Source: Deltaproteobacteria bacterium (GTDB lineage Bacteria; Desulfobacterota; B13-G15). Taken from it: a stretch of 5,583 nt of DNA. A program made the translations under genes and the position numbers. Below the pieces are notes generated by a model. The model made no database searches. It saw nothing but the letters and a program-made list of their open reading frames with translations, and was not told where the DNA came from. Positions 1 through 5,022 of this stretch are shown here, piece after piece. Location of the stretch: NCBI GenBank assembly GCA_003646705.1, contig QMLK01000088.1:1-5583 (forward strand), given 5' to 3'. Positions within the stretch are counted from its first letter, which is position 1; every line of letters begins with the position of its first letter.

Positions 1-416
1 TAGAGGGGTTGAGGGGGAGGCCAGGGGCTCGGAAGGAGATGGCCCGCCTCCAAGGGAGGTTGCCGTTGCCGGTCAAGGGGAAGGCGCTGAAGCTCCCCCG
101 GCGAAAGGGCATCGCCTTCTTCGCCAGAAGGGATGCAGAGGTGAGGGCGGTGTACGATGGCAGGGTGGCCTTCGCCTCTTGGTTTGACGGATACGGCAAT
201 CTGATGATAATAGATCACGGCCACGGCTTCCACACCATCTACGCCCATGCCTCGCGGCTCCTGAAGGGGGTCGGTGAGGAAGTCAAGGCCGGGGAGGTCA
301 TAGCGCTGGTGGGAGACACTGGTTCGGCGGATCGCCCAATGCTATATTTCGAGATCAGGTACCGCGGCAGGTGTCAAGACCCCTCTAAATGGCTCGCCCT
401 CCCGAAGGGGAGATAG
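1..416 (+). CDS. envC: EnvC-like murein hydrolase activator (degenerate M23/LytM domain), 5'-partial
   Basis: This is the C-terminal end of a gene that enters from the left. The frame (codons from base 3) is open to the window edge, and the first possible start in it (TTG at 9) has no upstream ribosome site, so the true start and the coiled-coil part lie outside. What is seen is a LytM fold: linker GRLPLPVKGKA, GYGNLMIIDHGHGFHTIYAH (codons 198-248), V-KAGEVIALVGDTG, and MLYFEIR (339-359), ending DPSKWLALPKGR. Active M23 endopeptidases carry HxxxD and HLHFE metal and catalytic motifs. Here the first is absent and the second reads MLYFE, so the zinc site is lost and only the YAH histidine remains. 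That pattern is known for EnvC, which does not cut murein itself but, under FtsEX control, activates periplasmic amidases at the division septum. The ctpA and YibQ-type neighbours agree. A generic M23 protein is the alternative; EnvC-like is clearly favoured. Confidence 0.88.
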   Translation, partial: EGLRGRPGARKEMARLQGRLPLPVKGKALKLPRRKGIAFFARRDAEVRAVYDGRVAFASWFDGYGNLMIIDHGHGFHTIYAHASRLLKGVGEEVKAGEVIALVGDTGSADRPMLYFEIRYRGRCQDPSKWLALPKGR

Positions 417-422
417 CCAGGG

Positions 423-429
423 AAGGAGG
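423..429 (+). promoter_or_regulatory. Strong Shine-Dalgarno site of ctpA
   Basis: AAGGAGG lies 8 bases before an ATG at 438, which is directly followed by a second in-frame ATG at 441 (11-base spacing). The better spacing favours 438. This is the strongest + strand ribosome site of the window, whereas the following genes rely on weak sites or coupling. Confidence 0.75.
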
Positions 430-437
430 CCAAGGGG

Positions 438-1667
438 ATGATGAAGACAAGAAAGATCACCTTTCTCCTCCTCTTCTGTTTCCTTTTGGGGCTCTTTGTG
501 GGGGGCTTTTACAGCCACCGCGTGGCTGCTCGCCCCGAAGAGGTGGACAAGGCCTATGAGAAGCTCAAGATCCTCACGGAGGTGATGGAGATAGTCCAAA
601 GGGAGTACGTGGAGGAGGTGAAGGTCGAGGACTTGATCGTAGGGGCCATTCAGGGGATGCTCCAGAGCCTCGACCCCCACTCCTCCTATCTCACCCCTGA
701 CATGTTCAAAGAGCTCCAAGTGGAGACCAAGGGGAGCTTCGGAGGCCTGGGGATAGAGATAGGGATAAGGGACGGGGTCCTGACGGTGATATCCCCCATT
801 GAGGACACGCCCGCCTGGAGGGCCGGGATCAAGGCCGGCGATAAGATCGTGAAGATAAACGGCGAGCCCACCAAGGGCCTGAACCTCATGGAGTGCGTCA
901 AGAGGCTCAGGGGTCCCAAAGGGACCAAGGTCACCATCACCATAATGCGGGAGGGCTTCACCGAGCCCAAGGACTTCACCATCACGAGGGACATCATCAA
1001 GGTGAAGAGCGTGAAGTACAAGCGACTGGGGGACGGCTTCGTCTACCTCCGCATCATCCAGTTCCAAGAGAGGACGGCCGATGACTTCAAAAAGGCCATA
1101 GCGGCCCTCAGGGAGGAGGGGGATGGGATCAAGGGCATAGTCCTCGACTTGAGGAACAACCCGGGAGGGCTGCTGAACCAAGCGGTGGACATCGCCGACC
1201 TCTTCCTGCAGGAGGGGGCCATCGTCACGGTGAAGGGACGGGGGGAGGAGAGGATGGAGTTCAAGGCCAAGGCCGAGGGGACCTTGCCCCCCTGGCCTAT
1301 GGTGGTCCTTGTGAACCACGGCTCGGCCAGCGCCTCAGAGATCGTGGCCGGGGCCCTGCAGGACTACGGAAGGGCGGTGATCATGGGCAAGAGGACCTTC
1401 GGGAAGGGATCGGTCCAGACCATCATGCCCCTGGAGGACGGTTCCGGCCTCCGCTTGACGACTGCCCGCTACTTCACCCCCAAGGGTCGCTCCATCCAGG
1501 ACAAGGGCATAACGCCGGACATAGAGCTCAAACAGGCCGAGGTGGCGGAAAAGGGCAAGGACCCGGCTGTGGAGGAGGCCGTCAAACACCTCAAAGCCCT
1601 GAGCATCTTCTGGCGCTACTTCAAGGAGGAAGGGGCCTTTCCTCGCCTCGAGGAGACCTCTCCCTGA
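438..1667 (+). CDS. ctpA: S41 family carboxy-terminal processing protease (CtpA)
   Basis: A 409-residue periplasmic serine protease that trims or degrades exported proteins from their C-termini. In other bacteria such proteases control murein hydrolases and envelope proteins. Residues 3-6 are basic and 7-25 form a hydrophobic signal or anchor, with possible cleavage near VAA (29-31) and no lipobox. A helical cap with the family signature LDPHSSYL precedes a PDZ domain (about 100-185, GGLGIEIG from 102, then AGIKAGDKI). The protease core (about 200-370) contains DLRNNPGG (237-244), GSASASEIVAGAL with catalytic Ser298, and GKGSVQ with the general base Lys323 and Gln327. The 25-residue Ser-Lys and 4-residue Lys-Gln spacings match the CtpB-type Ser/Lys/Gln triad, so the enzyme looks active. 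Length is normal for the family. It starts 21 bases after the EnvC-like gene, in the same operon. Its natural substrate cannot be read from the sequence. Confidence 0.96.
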   Translation: MMKTRKITFLLLFCFLLGLFVGGFYSHRVAARPEEVDKAYEKLKILTEVMEIVQREYVEEVKVEDLIVGAIQGMLQSLDPHSSYLTPDMFKELQVETKGSFGGLGIEIGIRDGVLTVISPIEDTPAWRAGIKAGDKIVKINGEPTKGLNLMECVKRLRGPKGTKVTITIMREGFTEPKDFTITRDIIKVKSVKYKRLGDGFVYLRIIQFQERTADDFKKAIAALREEGDGIKGIVLDLRNNPGGLLNQAVDIADLFLQEGAIVTVKGRGEERMEFKAKAEGTLPPWPMVVLVNHGSASASEIVAGALQDYGRAVIMGKRTFGKGSVQTIMPLEDGSGLRLTTARYFTPKGRSIQDKGITPDIELKQAEVAEKGKDPAVEEAVKHLKALSIFWRYFKEEGAFPRLEETSP

Positions 1668-1677
1668 AGGGCCCTGA

Positions 1678-2784
1678 ATGACCACCAAGCGAAGGAGCAA
1701 AGGAACCCGCAGAAAGAGGTCCAAAAGGACCAAGAGGAAGGTGCCTCCCGTCCTCTATGGGCTCATCCTGTTGGCGGCCGGGGTGGTCCTCTACTTCCTC
1801 GCGACCTCCTTCAAGGGCAAACCCACCCTCCTAAGGCCCAAGGTCCCCCCTGTATCGGCCGAGGTGGTGAGGTCCCTGGCAGAGGCCGCCCTCTTCGAGA
1901 GGGGCATCACCAGACAGAGGATCTCCATCACCCCCTCGGAGTTGCAAGTCGCCCTGCCCAAGGGCTTCAAGGCCGAGGAGTTCATCGGTCCCCTGAAGAA
2001 GAGGCTTCGACGAGCCTTCCCCGAGTTGGAGCTGAAGACCTGGCAGACCCCGAAGGGCCAAAGGCTGGAGGTGAGAGCCTACGGAGAGGTCCTCCTCAAG
2101 GTCCTCTTCTATCACCCCCCCGAGGAGCTACCCAGGGTCTCGGTGGTGGTCGATGACTTGGGCCGGGACCCCCAAGTGGCCGAGGTCATCATGGCCTTGG
2201 GGCAACCCCTCACCCTGGCCCTTTTACCCCTGAGGCAGCACACCCGGGAGATAGCCGAGGAGGCCCACAGGCGGGGTTATGAACTGCTGCTACACATGCC
2301 CATGGAGCCAAGGGGTTATCCCTTAAGGGACCCAGGGGAGGGGGCCCTCTTCGTGTCGATGGACGAGCAGAGGATCAAGGCCTCCATCGAACGCTGCATC
2401 GAGGCCCTCCCTTACGTGCAAGGGGTGAACAACCACATGGGCTCTCGCTTCATGGAGCACGCCGACAAGGTGGCCATCTTGATGGAGGAGCTGAGGGCTC
2501 ACGGCCTCTTCTTCCTCGACAGCCTGACCACCCCCCGCTCCAAGGGGCTCAGCGTGGCCAAGGAGGTAGGGGTTACTGCGATCGAGCGGGACGTCTTCCT
2601 GGACAACGCCCACGACGAAGAGGACTTCATGAAACAGTGGAGGCTCCTCATCCAGAGGGCCCGCCATAGGGGAAAGGCAGTGGGGATATGCCATCCCTAT
2701 CCGAGCACCGTGAAGGCCTTGGCCAGGGCCCTTGCGGGTCTTGACGGGGTGGAGCTCGTGCCCCTCTCCTGGACCCTCCGGTGA
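1678..2784 (+). CDS. Divergent polysaccharide deacetylase family protein (YibQ-type)
   Basis: A 368-residue membrane-anchored protein. Residues 4-21 are almost all Lys/Arg (13 of 18), followed by one transmembrane helix at about 25-43, which by the positive-inside rule places the rest in the periplasm. A poorly conserved linker domain (about 50-145) precedes the divergent polysaccharide deacetylase domain: VVVDDLG with Asp159-Asp160, LLHMPMEP with His206, GVNNHMGSRF with His253, FFLDSLT, RDVFLDN, and AVGICHPYP with His339. These are the expected NodB-like metal and catalytic positions. E. coli yibQ likewise sits next to envC, which suggests a role in cell-wall or septal polysaccharide handling, but the reaction is not established for the family and this is inference. 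Residue 338 is Cys where I recall Gly (GIGHPYP) in relatives. The ATG is 10 bases after the ctpA stop, with only a weak GAAGG ribosome site overlapping that stop. Confidence 0.9.
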   Translation: MTTKRRSKGTRRKRSKRTKRKVPPVLYGLILLAAGVVLYFLATSFKGKPTLLRPKVPPVSAEVVRSLAEAALFERGITRQRISITPSELQVALPKGFKAEEFIGPLKKRLRRAFPELELKTWQTPKGQRLEVRAYGEVLLKVLFYHPPEELPRVSVVVDDLGRDPQVAEVIMALGQPLTLALLPLRQHTREIAEEAHRRGYELLLHMPMEPRGYPLRDPGEGALFVSMDEQRIKASIERCIEALPYVQGVNNHMGSRFMEHADKVAILMEELRAHGLFFLDSLTTPRSKGLSVAKEVGVTAIERDVFLDNAHDEEDFMKQWRLLIQRARHRGKAVGICHPYPSTVKALARALAGLDGVELVPLSWTLR

Positions 2785-3203
2785 AGTTCTGGGCAAAGGC
2801 CATAGGGGTGATCCATTCCCCCTTCAAGGTCCCAGAGGAAGCCCCTCAGCAAGGGGCCTGGAGCGAAGCGATCTCGGAGATTGAGGTCTTCGAGCAGTTC
2901 GCAGCGGGTCTCGAAGGCCTACAGGGGGCAAGCCACATACTGGTCCTTTACTGGTGCCACCGAAGCTCCAGGGAGATGCTTCACGCCAAACCCCCTCACG
3001 AGGAAAGGCCAAAAGGGGTCTTCGCCACCCGTTCCCCCCACCGTCCCAACCCCATCGCCCTCTGTGTGGCGAAGGTGCTGGAGATGAAGGGACGGACCTT
3101 AAAGGTGAAGGGCCTCGATGCCCTGGACGGAAGCCCCCTTATAGACCTGAAACCCTACTATAGGGAGTTGGATGCCTTACCTGATGACCCTGAGTCTACG
3201 TAA
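2781..3203 (+). CDS. trmO: TrmO/TsaA-like tRNA N6-methyltransferase, short form
   Basis: A 140-residue protein made only of the TsaA-like beta-barrel domain. In E. coli TrmO this domain uses S-adenosylmethionine to methylate N6-threonylcarbamoyladenosine at tRNA position 37. Seen motifs are IGVIHSPF (8-15), the signature GVFATRSPHRPNPI (79-92) and the late motif LDALDGSPLIDLKPY (ending at 126). Both hallmark stretches are intact. It lacks the C-terminal extension of the 235-residue E. coli enzyme, so tRNA specificity is less certain than family membership. The GTG start overlaps the upstream stop as GTGA, and there is no Shine-Dalgarno sequence, which indicates translational coupling. An in-frame GTG at 2808 would remove the conserved IG before VIHSPF and is less likely. 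It has no evident link to envelope work and is probably an operon passenger. Its last 27 bases overlap the end of the convergent patatin-like gene. Confidence 0.85.
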   Translation: MKFWAKAIGVIHSPFKVPEEAPQQGAWSEAISEIEVFEQFAAGLEGLQGASHILVLYWCHRSSREMLHAKPPHEERPKGVFATRSPHRPNPIALCVAKVLEMKGRTLKVKGLDALDGSPLIDLKPYYRELDALPDDPEST

Positions 3204-4094
3204 GCCCCTGGCGATCAGCCCCATCCTCTTCAGCCCCAGGATCCGATCGGCCTCCTCCCTTACGGCCTCCTCCCCCTCTGCCACCCCTTCCGAAAAGCGC
3301 TCGAAATCCGTCCAATGGAACCGGGCGACCCTGGGCTTGAGGACCAGGTCGGCGGAGCTCAGCTCTCGCTCTTGAAGGGCATGACTCATAACCTCCATCG
3401 CCCTCAAGATCCCTTCAAGGCCACTGCCTATGTATTGGACGAAGGGGAGTTCCCTTCCGACGTCCACGGCTATGACCACCTCTGCCCCCAGCTCCCTGAC
3501 CGCCTCTACGGGGACCATGGACAAGAGGCCGCCGTCCACCAGTAACTTATCCCCCCACCTCACAGGCGGCAGGACCCCTACGACGGAGGCGCTGGCCATC
3601 ACCGCCTTCGGCAAGGACCCCCTCCTCAACAGGACCCTTTCCCCCTTGACCAAGTCCACAGCCACGGCGCAAAAGGGGATGGTGAGCTCCTCGACCCTGG
3701 CCCTTCCGAGGAGCGAGAGGAAGATCTCCCACGCCCTCTGTTGAGAGAGGACAGAAGGCCTGATCAGGACCGCCTGCAGCATCATCTCCCTCTGGAGGAA
3801 AGCCGCCAATCGCTGAAAGAGCCTCACCTTTCGATCCCCATGGAGGTCCAGGTCCCTCAGGATGCGCAGTTTCGTCTTGGCGAACCTCTCACCCTCGAGG
3901 AAGGCCCTCATCCTCCCCTCCACCTCATCTGCCCTGGGGTTCATGGCGTACATCGCCCCTATAACGGCCCCCATGCTGGTGCCGGCGATCGAGTGGATCT
4001 GTACCCCCAAGGCCTCGAGCCCCTTGAGCACCCCTATATGGGCGAACCCCCTCGCCCCTCCCCCTCCCAAGGCAAGACCGACCTTTGTAGCCAT
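3177..4094 (-). CDS. Patatin-like phospholipase family protein (RssA-type)
   Basis: A 305-residue cytoplasmic acyl hydrolase of the bacterial patatin group, expected to release fatty acids from phospholipids or other acyl esters with a Ser-Asp dyad. Seen are the oxyanion-hole loop GGGGARG (10-16), the nucleophile elbow GTSMG with Ser40, and DGG with Asp187 in LLVDGGLLSMVPV. Both catalytic residues are present, so it should be active. No signal peptide or transmembrane segment is visible. The C-terminus is a charged helical tail ending RRLRVIR. I chose the ATG at 4094 because AGGAGG lies 5 bases upstream and homologues start just before the GGGG loop. The frame stays open to an ATG at 4163, but that would place the likely promoter inside the coding region. 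It is convergent with the TrmO-like gene and divergent from accD. Sharing a control region with a fatty-acid synthesis gene is suggestive of lipid turnover, but that is inference. Confidence 0.93.
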   Translation of the reverse strand: MATKVGLALGGGGARGFAHIGVLKGLEALGVQIHSIAGTSMGAVIGAMYAMNPRADEVEGRMRAFLEGERFAKTKLRILRDLDLHGDRKVRLFQRLAAFLQREMMLQAVLIRPSVLSQQRAWEIFLSLLGRARVEELTIPFCAVAVDLVKGERVLLRRGSLPKAVMASASVVGVLPPVRWGDKLLVDGGLLSMVPVEAVRELGAEVVIAVDVGRELPFVQYIGSGLEGILRAMEVMSHALQERELSSADLVLKPRVARFHWTDFERFSEGVAEGEEAVREEADRILGLKRMGLIARGLRRLRVIR

Positions 4095-4099
4095 GTAGC

Positions 4100-4105
4100 C
4101 CTCCT
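4100..4105 (-). promoter_or_regulatory. Shine-Dalgarno site of the patatin-like gene
   Basis: Read on the minus strand, GAGAGGAGGGCTAC precedes the ATG at 4094, giving AGGAGG with a 5-base spacer. This decides the start at 4094 over the upstream in-frame ATG codons at 4109, 4112 and 4163, none of which has an equally good site. Confidence 0.75.
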
Positions 4106-4113
4106 CTCGAAGC

Positions 4114-4122
4114 ATCATATCA
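4114..4122 (-). promoter_or_regulatory. Putative extended -10 promoter of the patatin-like gene
   Basis: On the minus strand the sequence reads TGATATGAT, that is a TGn extension followed by TATGAT (5 of 6 to the sigma-70 consensus). A transcript would start near 4107 and carry the AGGAGG site with a leader of roughly a dozen bases. No good -35 is seen at 17 bases; TTCACC at 19 bases is the best and is weak, which an extended -10 can tolerate. This is pattern evidence only. Confidence 0.5.
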
Positions 4123-4128
4123 GACCTT

Positions 4129-4140
4129 CCCCGAAAGGGG
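4129..4140. repeat. Small inverted repeat CCCC-GAAA-GGGG
   Basis: A perfect 4-bp GC stem closed by a GAAA (GNRA-type) loop lies in the middle of the divergent region. It falls upstream of both predicted transcription starts, so it probably acts, if at all, as DNA. No T-run follows it on the + strand, and on the minus strand the T-run lies before rather than after it, so it is not an intrinsic terminator. Confidence 0.35.
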
Positions 4141-4153
4141 TGAAAAAACGTGA

Positions 4154-4182
4154 TTGAAGCCATGGGGGGCTTCTGTTATCTT
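4154..4182 (+). promoter_or_regulatory. Putative accD promoter (-35 and extended -10)
   Basis: TTGAAG at 4154-4159 (4 of 6 to the -35 consensus) and TATCTT at 4177-4182 (4 of 6 to the -10) are separated by exactly 17 bases. The -10 is preceded by TGT, so it is an extended -10. Transcription would begin near 4189-4190, only about 8 bases before the accD ATG, and no other candidate of this quality was seen in the 103-base gap. The core also contains an inverted repeat between its two hexamers. Confidence 0.55.
4156..4173. promoter_or_regulatory. Inverted repeat GAAGCC-N6-GGCTTC, candidate operator
   Basis: A perfect 6-bp inverted repeat with a 6-base centre (ATGGGG) starts inside the putative accD -35 and ends three bases before the -10. 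This is a position where a bound dimeric repressor would block RNA polymerase. It does not resemble the fatty-acid regulator sites I know (FapR or FadR), so no protein is assigned. Chance occurrence is possible. Confidence 0.35.
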
Positions 4183-4197
4183 TATTCCTCAACGTAG

Positions 4198-5019
4198 ATG
4201 GCGATCTTCAAAAAAAAGAGGAAAAAAGAGGAAAAGGGGGAAGATCTCTGGGAGAGGTGTAAGGCCTGCCAGGAGGTCATCCTCAGGGTCGAGTTGGAGC
4301 GAAACCTCCGTGTCTGCCCCAGGTGTGGCTTCCACTTCCCCTTGCCCGCCCGCAAACGCCTGGGGTTCACCGTAGATGAGGGCTCCTTTCAGGAACTGGA
4401 CGGGGACCTCAGTCCCACCGATCCCCTGAGGTTCAAGGACACCAAGCGTTACCCCGAGAGACTCCGGGAGGCCCAAGAGAAGACCGGCCTGCGGGACGCC
4501 TTCATCTACGGCACCGGCCTGATCGAGGGACAACCCGCCGTGGTGGGGGCCTTCGAGTTCTCCTTCCTCGGGGGAAGCCTCGGTTCGGTGGTGGGGGAGA
4601 AGGTGACCAGGGCCATCGAGGAGGCCCGCAAGAGGCGTTTAGGGCTGGTGATCTTCTCCTGTTCCGGCGGGGCCAGGATGCAGGAAGGGATCCTCTCCCT
4701 CGTACAGATGGCCAAGACCAGTGCCGCCTTGGCCCGCTTGCGGAAGGAGGGACTGCCCTACCTCTCCATCCTCACCGATCCCACCACTGGGGGCGTGACC
4801 GCCAGCTTCGGAATGCTTGGCGACATCATCATCGCTGAACCGGGGGCCCTAATCGGCTTCGCCGGTCCCAGGGTGATCAAGGAGACCATCGGGGAGGAAC
4901 TGCCCAAGGGCTTTCAACGAGCTGAATACCTGCTGGAGCACGGGTTGGTGGACCTGGTGGTGGAACGGAAGGAGATGAGGAAGGTGATCGCCAAGCTCCT
5001 CGACCTCCTTTACCACTGA
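4198..5019 (+). CDS. accD: Acetyl-CoA carboxylase carboxyltransferase subunit beta
   Basis: A 273-residue beta subunit of the carboxyltransferase. With AccA (not in this window) it moves the carboxyl group from carboxybiotin on AccB to acetyl-CoA, giving malonyl-CoA, the committed step of fatty-acid synthesis. A lysine-rich start (5-10) leads to a four-cysteine zinc ribbon (Cys21, Cys24, Cys40, Cys43). The crotonase-like core follows, with FGSS-like GGSLGSVVGEK, SCSGGARMQEG (154 onward) and PTTGGVTASFGMLGD (195 onward), which form the oxyanion holes, then GFAGPRVIKETIGEELPKGFQ. All expected motifs are present. It is a little shorter than the 304-residue E. coli protein, mainly at the C-terminus. 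Residue 155 is Cys where E. coli has Ala (SASGGARMQE). The ATG has no Shine-Dalgarno sequence and lies about 8 bases from the predicted transcript start. folC follows after 3 bases, so the two are probably one transcript. Confidence 0.97.
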   Translation: MAIFKKKRKKEEKGEDLWERCKACQEVILRVELERNLRVCPRCGFHFPLPARKRLGFTVDEGSFQELDGDLSPTDPLRFKDTKRYPERLREAQEKTGLRDAFIYGTGLIEGQPAVVGAFEFSFLGGSLGSVVGEKVTRAIEEARKRRLGLVIFSCSGGARMQEGILSLVQMAKTSAALARLRKEGLPYLSILTDPTTGGVTASFGMLGDIIIAEPGALIGFAGPRVIKETIGEELPKGFQRAEYLLEHGLVDLVVERKEMRKVIAKLLDLLYH

Positions 5020-5022
5020 GAG

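Noticed and set aside
342..1319. A 325-codon open frame on the minus strand opposite ctpA
   Set aside because: It lies fully against a textbook S41 protease. Its translation is rich in Leu, His, Pro, Gly and Glu without a domain pattern, as expected from the complement of a GC-rich gene with regular third-position bias, and it has no convincing start region.
3176..3204. Inverted repeat CTTAC...GTAAG at the convergent gene ends as a bidirectional terminator
   Set aside because: The arms are only 5 bp with a 19-base loop, they arise from the two TAA stops, and no T-run follows on either strand.
4129..4150. CCCC-GAAA-GGGG followed by TGAAAAAA as an intrinsic terminator
   Set aside because: The stem is only 4 bp, no T-run follows on the + strand, and on the minus strand the T-run precedes the stem. 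The two flanking genes diverge, so no terminator is needed there.
4095..4163. N-terminal extension of the patatin-like protein by 23 residues (start at 4163)
   Set aside because: It would contain the good ribosome site and the extended -10 of the shorter form, has no ribosome site of its own, and adds residues not expected before the GGGGARG loop of the family.
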